Assembly (NCBI RefSeq): GCF_000818195.1
Contig: NZ_JTHL01000001.1
Coordinates: 4,638,614 to 4,692,162, forward strand
Direction: 5' to 3'
Origin: Streptomyces sp. 150FB
GTDB lineage: Bacteria > Actinomycetota > Actinomycetes > Streptomycetales > Streptomycetaceae
Length of the DNA stretch: 53,549 bases
Below are positions 15,574-23,429 of the stretch, in pieces. The position numbers and the translations under genes are program-made. The notes under the pieces were generated by a model. It was not told the DNA's origin. It searched no databases and saw only the letters and a program-made list of their open reading frames with translations. Position 1 is the stretch's first letter; every line of letters begins with the position of its first letter.

Positions 15574-17010
15574 TTATTCAGGCATGGGTTGGGATGCGTC
15601 GTATCTGACCATCTGGGTGGGTTCCGCGTCCGCCGGGGCCGGCGCGGGGGCCGGGCGGCGGGCGGTGTCGCTGATCCGGATGAGGATCGCGATGAGGGCC
15701 CAGTTGGTGATGACGGACGATCCGCCCTGTGCGAGGAACGGCATGGCCATACCGGTCAGCGGGATCAGGTTGAGGACACCGCCGGCGACGATGAACACCT
15801 GGAGGGCGAAGGCCGATGAGAGGCCGATCGCGAGGAGCTTGCCGAACGGGTCGCGGGCCGCGAGTGCGGTGCGGGTGCCGCGCTGGACGATCAGCGCGTA
15901 GACGATGAAGAGGGCCATCATCCCGGCGAGGCCCAGCTCTTCGCCGAACGTGCCGAGGATGAAGTCGCTCTTCGCGGCGAACCCGATGAGGTCGGAGTTG
16001 CCCTGGCCGAGGCCCGTACCGAACATTCCGCCGGAGCCGAAGGCGAAGAGCGCCTGTGCCGCCTGGTCGGAGACGAGGCCTGCGGGGCGCTGGGCGACCG
16101 GCAGGAAGATGTCCATGGGGTGCAGCCAGGCGACGACGCGGGCCTTGACGTGCGGCTCGAAGCCGGCGACGACGACGGCGCCGATCGCTGACATGAGGAG
16201 CCCGAAGACGATCCAGCTCGTGCGCTCGGTGGCGACGTACAGCATGACGATGAACATGCCGAAGAACAGCAGTGACGTTCCGAGGTCCGTCTCGAACACC
16301 AGGATGAGGATGCTCAGCATCCATACGGCGAGGATGGGACCGAGGTCACGGCCGCGTGGCAGATAGATCCCCATGAAGCGTCTGCTGGCGAGGGCCAGGG
16401 CGTCGCGTTTCACCATCAGATAGCCGGAGAAGAAGATCGCAAGGATGATCTTCACGAATTCGCCGGGCTGGAGGGAGAGCGGGCCGAGCCTGATCCAGAT
16501 CTTCGCGCCGAAGTTCTGTTCGTCGGCGGGGAAGAACGCGGGCGCCGCGAGCAGGACGAGCGCGACCACCATGGAGATGTAGGTGTAGCGCTGGAGGACG
16601 CGGTGGTCCTTGAGGAAGAGCAGGACCCCGATGAACAGCGCGACGCCGAGGGCCGACCAGATGAGCTGCTTCGGCGCGGCGTCGCCCTGGCCCGCGAGCC
16701 TGGGTGACTGGTCGAGGCGCCAGATGATGACGAGGCCGAGTCCGTTGAGCAGGGTGGCCAGCGGGAGCAGCAGCGGGTCGGCGTGCGGCGCGAACTTGCG
16801 TACGCCGAGGTGCGCCATGCCGGCGAGCAGGGCGAGGCCGACGCTGTAACCGAGCATGCCGGTGGGCACTTTGCCGTCGAGCGCGAGACCTACGTTCAGG
16901 TAGGCGAACGCCGGGATGACGACGGCGAAGGCGAGCATGGCCAGTTCGGTGTTGCGCCGGCTCGGTGCTTCGATCGCGCCGATGGTGGTCGTGTTCGTGA
17001 CTACGCTCAT
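15574..17010 (-). CDS. rodA: SEDS-family peptidoglycan glycosyltransferase RodA/FtsW
   Basis: A 478-residue polytopic protein of about ten membrane helices that polymerises lipid II into glycan strands. SEDS signatures include KIWIRLGPLSLQPGEFVKI, GTSLLFFG, and NSDLIGFAAKSDFILGTFGEE, with the catalytic-type Asp in the extracellular loop. The C-terminus is cytoplasmic and Pro/Ala-rich. ATG at 17010 lies 27 bases from the end of pstP. Pairing with PbpA favours the RodA (elongation) name over FtsW, but the genus labels this gene either way. Confidence 0.93.
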   Translation of the reverse strand: MSVVTNTTTIGAIEAPSRRNTELAMLAFAVVIPAFAYLNVGLALDGKVPTGMLGYSVGLALLAGMAHLGVRKFAPHADPLLLPLATLLNGLGLVIIWRLDQSPRLAGQGDAAPKQLIWSALGVALFIGVLLFLKDHRVLQRYTYISMVVALVLLAAPAFFPADEQNFGAKIWIRLGPLSLQPGEFVKIILAIFFSGYLMVKRDALALASRRFMGIYLPRGRDLGPILAVWMLSILILVFETDLGTSLLFFGMFIVMLYVATERTSWIVFGLLMSAIGAVVVAGFEPHVKARVVAWLHPMDIFLPVAQRPAGLVSDQAAQALFAFGSGGMFGTGLGQGNSDLIGFAAKSDFILGTFGEELGLAGMMALFIVYALIVQRGTRTALAARDPFGKLLAIGLSSAFALQVFIVAGGVLNLIPLTGMAMPFLAQGGSSVITNWALIAILIRISDTARRPAPAPAPADAEPTQMVRYDASQPMPE

Positions 17011-17037
17011 GGTGGTGAAAAGGCCCCCTACGGCCGG

Positions 17038-18555
17038 CTACTGCTTCACGCAGTTCGAGGCCAGCTTCTGCTCGTCCTCCGAGAGGCTGGGGCCCGGAGT
17101 GGGAGTCGGTGCTTTCGGCTTGTCGGTCGTTGTCTTGTTTCCGGGCGTGGTGGGGTCGGTGCCGGTGCCTCCGGCCGTGCCCGCCGTGGTGCCCGGTCCT
17201 GCCGCCACATCGGCCTCGTGGTCGGCCTTGCGGCGCTGCTCGTCCTTCTGGCAGGCGGTGGCCTGGGCGGCCAGTTCGTTGATCTTGGTGCGTGCGCTGC
17301 CCAGGCTGCCTTCGGCGATGGTGTCCTCCACCTGCTTGCGCTGGTAGGGAGGGAGGTACTTGAGTTCGATCTTGGGGTAGTTGTTCTCCACCTTGGAGAG
17401 CGAGATCCACGCCAGGTCCTGGCTGATGCCGCGGTACAGCGCGACGTTCTCCTCGTTGGAGCCGACGTAGTACTGCGTCTGCGTCCACCGGTAACCGCCG
17501 TACACGCCGCCGCCGACGACGGCGAGCGCGAGCACCACGTACAGGGACCGCTTGATCCACTTGCGTCCCTGCCGCGGTTTGGTGAAGTCCTCGTCGGTGT
17601 ACGGTCCGAAGCCGCCGTCGGGCGGCATGGAGCCGTAGTCGTGGTCGCCGCTGCCGGGCGGCCCGAAGCCGCCCGCCTGCTGCTGGTGCGGTACGGGGCG
17701 ACCGAGGCCGGCCGCCCGCCCGGCGGGGGTCTGCATCGACGGGTCGTTCTCGGCGGCGATGAGCTGGTTCTCGGCGACGGCTCCGACGACGACCGGGGTG
17801 TCGTTGAGCTGGGCGGCGAGGGTGTCCGTCGAGTCGACGTCGAGGACGTCGGCGACGATGCAGGTGATGTTGTCGGGGCCGCCGCCGCGCAGGGCGAGCT
17901 CGATAAGGGTCTGGATGGTCTCCTGCGGGCCCTGGTAGCCGGCGAGGGCCTCTTCCATCGTCTGGTGCGAGACGACGCCGGAGAGGCCGTCGGAGCAGAT
18001 CAAGTAGCGGTCGCCGGCCCGGACTTCCCGGATGGAGAGGTCGGGCTCGACATGGTCGCCACTGCCCAGGGCGCGCATCAGCAGGGAGCGCTGCGGGTGG
18101 GTGGTGGCTTCTTCCTCGGTGATCCTGCCCTCGTCGACGAGGCGCTGCACCCAGGTGTGGTCCTGGGTGATCTGCGTCAGTACGCCGTCGCGCAGCAGGT
18201 ACGCGCGGGAGTCGCCGACGTGTACGAGGCCGAGGCGCTGTCCCGTCCACAGGAGGGCGGTGAGCGTGGTGCCCATGCCTTCGAGCTGCGGGTCCTCCTC
18301 GACCATCAGGCGTAGCTGGTCGTTGGCGCGCTGTACGGCGCTGCCGAGCGAGGTGAGGATGTCGGAGCCGGGGACGTCGTCGTCGAGCTGGACGAGGGTG
18401 GAGATCACCTCGGAGGAGGCGACCTCACCGGCCGCCTGTCCGCCCATGCCGTCGGCGATCGCGAGCAGCCGGGGTCCGGCATAGCCGGAGTCCTCGTTCC
18501 CCTCCCGGATCATGCCTTTGTGCGATCCGGCGGCGAACCGCAGGGAGAGGCTCAT
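17038..18555 (-). CDS. pstP: PP2C-family serine/threonine phosphatase with membrane anchor
   Basis: A 505-residue Mn2+-dependent phosphatase that reverses PknB phosphorylation. ATG at 18555 follows GAGGTG and begins MSLSLRFAAGSHKGMIREGN. Metal-binding motifs: GNEDSGYAG, AIADGMGGQAAGEVAS, SDGLSGVV and GGPDNIT. The catalytic domain ends near residue 240. A Pro/Gly-rich linker, one membrane helix (about 340-360, RSLYVVLALAVVGGGVYGGY) and an extracellular region of about 140 residues ending in Thr/Pro-rich sequence follow. That external part is longer than in many family members. Confidence 0.96.
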   Translation of the reverse strand: MSLSLRFAAGSHKGMIREGNEDSGYAGPRLLAIADGMGGQAAGEVASSEVISTLVQLDDDVPGSDILTSLGSAVQRANDQLRLMVEEDPQLEGMGTTLTALLWTGQRLGLVHVGDSRAYLLRDGVLTQITQDHTWVQRLVDEGRITEEEATTHPQRSLLMRALGSGDHVEPDLSIREVRAGDRYLICSDGLSGVVSHQTMEEALAGYQGPQETIQTLIELALRGGGPDNITCIVADVLDVDSTDTLAAQLNDTPVVVGAVAENQLIAAENDPSMQTPAGRAAGLGRPVPHQQQAGGFGPPGSGDHDYGSMPPDGGFGPYTDEDFTKPRQGRKWIKRSLYVVLALAVVGGGVYGGYRWTQTQYYVGSNEENVALYRGISQDLAWISLSKVENNYPKIELKYLPPYQRKQVEDTIAEGSLGSARTKINELAAQATACQKDEQRRKADHEADVAAGPGTTAGTAGGTGTDPTTPGNKTTTDKPKAPTPTPGPSLSEDEQKLASNCVKQ

Positions 18556-18693
18556 GCGCACCTCACCTGTCGACTCGCCAGTCGAATGTGGCGCCAGCCG
18601 GTCTCGAGCCACCCTGCCCACCCTCCGGTCGGGAGCCTGCGCCGGTCCGCTGTCGGGACCGTCGCGCGCTCGCTCCGCTCGCTCATTGTCGTA

Positions 18694-19209
18694 CTACTTC
18701 CGCAGCTCGATGACGGTCTTGCCGATGCGGATCGGAGCGCCCAGCGGAATCGGGGTCGGGGTGGTGAGTCGGGTCCGGTCGAGATACGTGCCGTTGGTGG
18801 ACCCGAGATCCTCGACGATCCACTGGCCGTCACGGTCCGGGTAGATCCTGGCATGCCTGCTGGACGCGTAGTCGTCGTCCAGCACGATCGTTGAATCGTG
18901 CGCGCGGCCCAGCGTGATGGTCTGTCCCTGGAGGGCCACCGTGGTGCCGGTGAGGATGCCTTCGGAGACGACCAGCTTGGTGGGGGCGCCGCGGCGCTGC
19001 CGGTTGCCGCCCTGCTGCTGTCGCTGGGGTGGTGGTGCGGCGTTCGGACGTGCTTGTGCGGGACGGGCGTCGGCGTTGCGGCGTGAGCCGCGTTGCGTGA
19101 CGCGCGTTCCGAACAGATCGCTGCGGATGACCTGGACGGCCACGATCACGAACAGCCACAGAACGGCTAGGAAACCTAGCCGCATGACCGTCAGGGTCAG
19201 CTCTGACAT
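18694..19209 (-). CDS. fhaB: FHA-domain membrane protein FhaB/FipA
   Basis: A 171-residue protein. An N-terminal membrane helix (residues 5-28, LTVMRLGFLAVLWLFVIVAVQ) is followed by a basic Gln/Arg-rich linker and one FHA phosphothreonine-binding domain (about 75-168: ITLGRAHDSTIVLDDDYASS, RHARIY, DLGSTNGTYLD). The FHA motif residues G-R, S-x-x-H and N-G are all present. It is 10 bases downstream of fhaA. In mycobacteria FhaB links PknB signalling to FtsZ and PBPs. Confidence 0.95.
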   Translation of the reverse strand: MSELTLTVMRLGFLAVLWLFVIVAVQVIRSDLFGTRVTQRGSRRNADARPAQARPNAAPPPQRQQQGGNRQRRGAPTKLVVSEGILTGTTVALQGQTITLGRAHDSTIVLDDDYASSRHARIYPDRDGQWIVEDLGSTNGTYLDRTRLTTPTPIPLGAPIRIGKTVIELRK

Positions 19210-19219
19210 TGCCCCCGCT

Positions 19220-20035
19220 TCACCCTTCGGCTTGCCGGTAAACGATGGTGGTGTTGCCCACGACGATCCGCGAGCCGTCGCGGAGCGTAGCGCGGGTGGT
19301 GTGCTGTCCGTCCACCACGATGCCGTTGGTGGACCCGAGATCCTGGATCGTCGAGGGCATTCCGGCCCGGATCTCGCAGTGCTGGCGCGATACTCCAGGG
19401 TCGTCGATGCGGACGTCGGCGTCCGTGCTGCGGCCAAGTACGAGGGTGGGCCGGGAGATCTGGTGGCGGGTGCCGTTGATCTCGATCCAGCGCCGTACCT
19501 GGGAGTGCTGTGACGGTCCTGGGGCATGCGGCGGTGCCGCGTGTGACTGGTGGGGCGCGCCGGGCGGAGGGGAGGCCGGCATGGGGGGCACCGCGCTGGG
19601 CGGATGGCCGTATCCGCCTGGGGCGCCTTGGGGCGGGGCGGGTGCGGCCGCGTGTGACGTACTCGACGCCAGGGTGCGGCTGCGGACCCGGTAGAGGCCC
19701 GTGTCGAGGTCGTCGGCCTTCTCCAGATGGACCTTGATGGGGCCCATGAAGGTGTAGCGCTGCTGCTTCGCGTAGTCGCGTACGAGGCCGGACAGTTCGT
19801 CGCCGAGCTGGCCGGAGTACGGGCTGAGCCGCTCGAAGTCGGGCGTGCTCAACTCGACGATGAAGTCGTTGGGTACGACTGTCCGCTCGCGGTTCCAGAT
19901 TGTTGCGTTGTTGTCGCATTCGCGCTGCAGCGCGCCCGCGATCTCGACCGGTTGGACCTCGGACTTGAACACCTTCGCGAAGGTGCCGTTGACCAGACCT
20001 TCGAGTCGCTGCTCGAACTTCTTCAGGACTCCCAT
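19220..20035 (-). CDS. fhaA: DUF3662 and FHA domain protein FhaA
   Basis: A 271-residue protein. The N-terminal DUF3662 domain spans residues 1-118 (MGVLKKFEQRLEGLVNGTFA, VQPVEIAGALQRECDN, VVPNDFIVELS). A Pro/Gly/His-rich linker spans about 125-180. The FHA domain spans about 183-268 (LVLGRSTDADVRIDDPGVSR, QHCEI, DLGSTNGIVVD). It binds phosphorylated partners of PknB, such as MviN in mycobacteria. ATG at 20035 has GGAGGAGGTG upstream. It is the first gene of the minus-strand operon through pknB. Confidence 0.95.
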   Translation of the reverse strand: MGVLKKFEQRLEGLVNGTFAKVFKSEVQPVEIAGALQRECDNNATIWNRERTVVPNDFIVELSTPDFERLSPYSGQLGDELSGLVRDYAKQQRYTFMGPIKVHLEKADDLDTGLYRVRSRTLASSTSHAAAPAPPQGAPGGYGHPPSAVPPMPASPPPGAPHQSHAAPPHAPGPSQHSQVRRWIEINGTRHQISRPTLVLGRSTDADVRIDDPGVSRQHCEIRAGMPSTIQDLGSTNGIVVDGQHTTRATLRDGSRIVVGNTTIVYRQAEG

Positions 20036-20365
20036 GAGGCACCTCCTCCGTCGTTGCCGTCCTGGTACTGCTTACTGATCGTATCCACGCACCGGGAAAA
20101 CGGCTGGTTCCCCTTGGCCGCCCCGTCGATGAGTGTCACCTGTCACACGGATCGTAGAGGCGGTTACCTGACAGTGTCCCGCACCCCGGGTCCACTCTGG
20201 AGGAGTGGGTACGGCCGTTCTTCGTTCCCTGTTCCACCGCTGGCCCGGGTAAACAAAGGGATGTGAACCCACCCCCTGCTGCGTGCTAATCTTCTCGATG
20301 TCGCCAGGAGCGCACACCAGCAGGTCAACAGGTCAGCAGGTGAAGCACCGGACGGCACACCCAAT
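20036..20365. other. 330-bp divergent intergenic region between fhaA and tRNA-Leu
   Basis: It holds the fhaA operon promoter on the minus strand and the tRNA promoter on the plus strand. On the minus strand TACGAT (20084-20079) is a possible -10 for fhaA. Two TGTCAC copies lie at about 20137-20150. No coding frame with native codon bias is present. Confidence 0.5.
20263..20292 (+). promoter_or_regulatory. Candidate promoter of tRNA-Leu
   Basis: GTGAAC (20263-20268) and TAATCT (20287-20292) are 18 bases apart and resemble weak -35 and -10 hexamers. The tRNA starts about 73 bases downstream, so a 5' leader would be trimmed. Confidence 0.4.
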
Positions 20366-20452
20366 GCGCGGGTGGCGGAATAGGCAGACGCGCTGGATTC
20401 AGGTTCCAGTGCCCGAAAGGGCGTGGGGGTTCAACTCCCCCCTCGCGCACCA
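20366..20452 (+). tRNA. tRNA-Leu (anticodon CAG), CCA encoded
   Basis: An 87-base class II tRNA. The acceptor stem GCGCGGG pairs with CTCGCGC (one G-T pair), then discriminator A and encoded CCA. The anticodon stem is CTGGA/TCCAG with loop TTCAGGT, anticodon CAG at 20400-20402, which reads CTG, the main Leu codon of this genome. The variable arm TGCCCGAAAGGGCG is long, as in leucine tRNAs. The T arm is GGGGG-TTCAACT-CCCCC. Confidence 0.96.
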
Positions 20453-20597
20453 GAAGTACCGAATATGCGGGTCTTCACCAGTGACGAAAGTCCGGGTGGG
20501 GGCCCGTTTTTCGGTTGTCCCGGGGCTGGTGCGGGCTGGTGCCGGCTGATCCGGTCGGGGCCGTCGGTGGTGCCTGTGGCGGTGGGTGCCATGTGAC

Positions 20598-20635
20598 GGA
20601 GCACTCGAAGTGACGCATGTCACTTCGAGTGCTCC
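20598..20635. terminator. 17-bp perfect hairpin downstream of tRNA-Leu
   Basis: GGAGCACTCGAAGTGAC (20598-20614), loop GCAT, and the exact complement (20619-20635). It lies between the tRNA (plus) and the end of the convergent LAXTG-protein gene (minus). It is a probable bidirectional terminator despite having no T-run. Confidence 0.8.
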
Positions 20636-20710
20636 ACTGTTGTTCGGTTCGTCCGCGGGTGCGTGCGGTGCGCCGGTCAGCCTGCTTCGGCTGCTACGAG
20701 GTGCCGGCCG

Positions 20711-21985
20711 TCATCCCAGGCCCTGGGACCGGCGGCGGCGCACGACGAGGATGCTGCCCGCGCCTACGGCCACAGCGGCCGCTCCCGCGCCCGCGATCGG
20801 CAGCGTCGACGAGGAGGAGCCGGTGGAGGCCAGGTTGCCGCCGGTCGAGGCCGACCCGTTGCCGGCGGTGGAGGACGAACCTGAGCCACCGGTCGACGAG
20901 GAGCCGTCAGCCGGGCCGGCTGCGCCGCCGGTCGTACTGTCGGCGGAGCCGCCCGAGCCATTGGCCGGGCTGCCCGTCGAGCCGCCGGCCGAGCTGCCGG
21001 TCGATCCGGTCGATCCGCCGCTCGTGACGTCCAGCGTGATGTCGGCCTTGTCGTTGGCCTTGTCCGAGTCGAACGGTCGCGCCTCGGTGCTCAGTGCCAC
21101 CGAGCCCTTGGCGCCGGCCACCTGCTTGTCGATCCTCAGTTGGAACGTGTAGGTCTGCCCGTCGCCCTCATTGACCCACGCCTGGCCGGTGCCGCAGTTG
21201 TACGCGCCGCCCTCGGCCTCGCAGTACCCGTCGGACTTGACGACCGAGGTCCCGGCGGGAGGGGTGATCAGTACGTGGAGGAGCGGGTCCCCCTCCTTGG
21301 TCAGCACCCAGGCGGGCCCGGCGTTGGTGAACTTCGCCTTCAGCGTGACCGTGTCGCCGACGCGGCCCTTCAGGCCGGCTCCCGTCACCTGGTAGTCGGC
21401 CGTGTTGACCGAGGTGACGGGCACGTCGACGGCGTCCTTGGTGCCCTCGCCCCCGGCCGGGCCCTCGACCAGCTTGACCGCCGGCGCCGTCCCGGCCACC
21501 GGCGGTGTGGCGGCGTCGTCAAGATCCGGAGCCCTGTCCCAGACGCTCACGCGCAGGTCGTCGTTGAGCGCGCGGCTCAGCGCCTTGATCGCGAGAGGCT
21601 TCTCGGGTGTGTAGACGGCGCCGGGCTTCACCGCCTGGTCGAACTCGCACACCACGTTCGACTTGGCGGTCATCTCGTCGTACGAGGGGACCTGGTGGGC
21701 CTGGCAGTTGGACGGGATGTCCGAGTAGTCGAGTCCTCGGGTGACGGAGTAGAAGACCCAGACCGCGTCGGCGGCCTTGGTGCCCTTGTTCGCCACAGTG
21801 ACCGGCTGGTCGAAGCTGCTGCCCGGCTTCACGCCGTCGATCGGGGCGATGTTTCCTACGACCAGCTCGGGCCCGGCCTCATCGGCGAAGGCGGCGGGGG
21901 CCGCTCCCAGGGCGATCAGGCCCGCGGCGCCCAGTGCGGCGACGGCGGTACGGGAGGTGCGGCGGCTGTGGGGGGGAATCGGCAT
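20711..21985 (-). CDS. Secreted LAXTG-anchored surface protein
   Basis: A 424-residue cell-wall protein. ATG at 21985 begins a signal peptide (basic MPIPPHSRRTSRT, hydrophobic AVAALGAAGLIALGAAPAAFA, cleavage after ALA-like AFA). The mature part has two beta-rich domains that resemble DUF11/CARDB-like or invasin folds (residues 33-150 and 190-330). A Ser/Gly/Thr stalk follows (about 335-395). The sorting signal is LASTG, then a hydrophobic helix and RRRRSQGLG. LAXTG is the class E sortase motif, and both sortases are encoded at 8210-10404. Function beyond surface display is unknown. Confidence 0.88.
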   Translation of the reverse strand: MPIPPHSRRTSRTAVAALGAAGLIALGAAPAAFADEAGPELVVGNIAPIDGVKPGSSFDQPVTVANKGTKAADAVWVFYSVTRGLDYSDIPSNCQAHQVPSYDEMTAKSNVVCEFDQAVKPGAVYTPEKPLAIKALSRALNDDLRVSVWDRAPDLDDAATPPVAGTAPAVKLVEGPAGGEGTKDAVDVPVTSVNTADYQVTGAGLKGRVGDTVTLKAKFTNAGPAWVLTKEGDPLLHVLITPPAGTSVVKSDGYCEAEGGAYNCGTGQAWVNEGDGQTYTFQLRIDKQVAGAKGSVALSTEARPFDSDKANDKADITLDVTSGGSTGSTGSSAGGSTGSPANGSGGSADSTTGGAAGPADGSSSTGGSGSSSTAGNGSASTGGNLASTGSSSSTLPIAGAGAAAVAVGAGSILVVRRRRSQGLG

Positions 21986-22141
21986 GAAGGGAACCTCTGC
22001 GAGACACGGGTAAACGGACGGTGTCCTCTGGGAGAACATTCATTCGATACCCAAGACTCTTGCCGATGCCGAACGGTTGCACCCGCGCGGTACTTATGGC
22101 CTGGCGCGCGGTGCGGCGGGCTCGCGGGGCCCGGCGGCCCG

Positions 22142-22165
22142 GGCGCCCGGGCTGAGCCGGGCGCC
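22142..22165 (-). terminator. GC hairpin after the azoreductase gene
   Basis: GGCGCCCGG (22142-22150) and CCGGGCGCC (22157-22165) form a 9-bp stem with a 6-base loop, 11 bases beyond the azoreductase stop on the minus strand. Confidence 0.6.
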
Positions 22166-22176
22166 TGGACCGGGGG

Positions 22177-22791
22177 TCACGCGGCGAAGCGGGCCGCGAG
22201 GACCTTGGCCTTGCCGGCGGCGTCGCTCTGAGCCTTCTCGCGGGAGGCCTTGGCCATCGGGATGAGGTCGGTCATCGCCTCCACGACATGGGCCAGGGTC
22301 AGTTCGGGGACGATGAACTCGATGTCCGTGGCACCGAACATGCCGGTCAGGACCTTCTCCATGTAGGTCTGGACGAACTCGAAGTCCTCGCGCGGGGTGC
22401 CCGGGGCGTACGAGCCGCCACGGCTGGCGACGATCGTGAACGGGGTCTTCGTCAGCTTGCTGTCCGGGCCCGAGTTGAAGCCCGTGATGATCACCTGGTC
22501 GAGCCACGCCTTGAGCGTCGAGGGGATCGTGAAGTTGTACATCGGGGCGCCGATCAGCACGGCGTCGGCCTCGGCCAGCTCGGCGGCCAGCTCGGCCCGC
22601 AGCGGGTCGTTGGCGGACGCGACCACGCCGTCGATGGCGAGGTGCGGGACGGGCGTGGCGGCGAGGTCGCGGTAGATGACCTTGCCCGTCGGGTGCTGAT
22701 CCCGCCAGGACTTCACGAAGGCGGCTGTGACCTCGCGTGAGGCGGAGCCCTCGGGGGCGATGGCGGAGTCGATGTGCAGCAGCGTGGCCAT
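22177..22791 (-). CDS. azoR: FMN-dependent NADH:quinone/azo reductase
   Basis: A 204-residue flavodoxin-fold enzyme that reduces azo dyes and quinones by two electrons. ATG at 22791 begins MATLLHIDSAIAPEGSASRE (phosphate-binding loop of FMN). Other signatures are LIGAPMYNFTIPSTLKAWLD and IVASRGGSYAPGTPR. It is divergent from an HxlR regulator gene 118 bases away, a common pairing for electrophile-inducible azoreductases such as AzoR1/YodB in Bacillus. The C-terminus is Ala/Lys-rich. Confidence 0.93.
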   Translation of the reverse strand: MATLLHIDSAIAPEGSASREVTAAFVKSWRDQHPTGKVIYRDLAATPVPHLAIDGVVASANDPLRAELAAELAEADAVLIGAPMYNFTIPSTLKAWLDQVIITGFNSGPDSKLTKTPFTIVASRGGSYAPGTPREDFEFVQTYMEKVLTGMFGATDIEFIVPELTLAHVVEAMTDLIPMAKASREKAQSDAAGKAKVLAARFAA

Positions 22792-22846
22792 GGTGTTTCT
22801 CCATACGGTGAGCGGTGGGGGCAACGAGCGGAGTTTCCGTTCGTAC

Positions 22847-22861
22847 CTATGAATAACATAG
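22847..22861. promoter_or_regulatory. Candidate HxlR operator
   Basis: CTATGAATAACATAG is a 5-bp perfect inverted repeat with a 5-base AT-rich centre, in the divergent azoR/HxlR promoter region. Its size and place fit a dimeric winged-helix regulator. No binding is known. Confidence 0.5.
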
Positions 22862-22909
22862 TCCCTTACTTTTTTTCATCCCGGTCTCGCGGGCCGGTAC
22901 GCTAGGGAT

Positions 22910-23275
22910 ATGGCTGACCGAAGCGCAGACCCGTGCAAGCCAGACCCCTGCAAGCAGGTCGATGTCGGGATCACTCGCGTCTTCGAGCTGCTCGGCAAAC
23001 GCTGGACCGGGCCGATCGTGTCGGTGCTGATGGAGCGCGCGGTGTACTTCGCCGAGCTGCGGCGGGCGATCCCGGGTATCAGCGAGCGCATGCTCTCGGA
23101 CCGGCTGAGCGAACTCGGCGCCGCCGGACTGGTGCTGCGGGAGGTCGACGACGGGCCGCCGCTGCGTGTCGCGTACCGGCTGACGGAGGCCGGGGCGGCC
23201 ATGGAGCCGGCGCTCAAGGAGCTGTCGACGTGGGCGCAGTCGTATTTGCGGATGCCGCCCGACAGCCCCTGCTGA
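22910..23275 (+). CDS. HxlR-family winged-helix transcriptional regulator
   Basis: A 121-residue DNA-binding protein: CDVGITRVFELLGKRWTGPI-type start of the HxlR fold (here QVDVGITRVFELLGKRW), recognition region FAELRRAIPGISERMLSDRL, wing with VAYRLTEAG. The N-terminus has a Cys pair (Cys9 and Cys14, in DPCKPDPCK) and there is a Cys at the very C-terminus (Cys121). HxlR regulators such as YodB and HypR sense quinones or disulfide stress through such cysteines. It probably represses the divergent azoreductase gene and itself. Confidence 0.9.
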   Translation: MADRSADPCKPDPCKQVDVGITRVFELLGKRWTGPIVSVLMERAVYFAELRRAIPGISERMLSDRLSELGAAGLVLREVDDGPPLRVAYRLTEAGAAMEPALKELSTWAQSYLRMPPDSPC

Positions 23276-23342
23276 GCCTCTCCGGCCCCCCGAGCCTCTC
23301 CGGCGCCCTTCCCGCCGCCCTGCTTCCGGCCCAGGGCCAAAG

Positions 23343-23351
23343 TTGTCCACA
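23343..23351 (+). promoter_or_regulatory. Single DnaA box upstream of the DUF2252 gene
   Basis: TTGTCCACA is a perfect match to the Streptomyces DnaA box and is in the non-coding gap before the start at 23430. A lone box may be chance. Confidence 0.45.
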
Positions 23352-23429
23352 GGGGAGGCGGGGTGCTGGACCCCGGCGGTACGGTCGGAACCAGTTGATG
23401 TTGGCCGAGTGCGGGGGAGGCGGCACGCG

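Noticed and set aside
16783..18315. Long plus-strand open frame opposite rodA and pstP
   Set aside because: It is the antisense shadow of two well-identified genes.
20366..20710. Integrated element at tRNA-Leu
   Set aside because: No integrase, direct repeat of the tRNA end or foreign composition was seen on either side; only a terminator hairpin and the surface-protein gene follow.
23343..23429. TTG start giving the DUF2252 protein 29 extra residues
   Set aside because: No ribosome-binding site there and it overlaps the DnaA-like box; ATG at 23430 has GGGGGAGG upstream.
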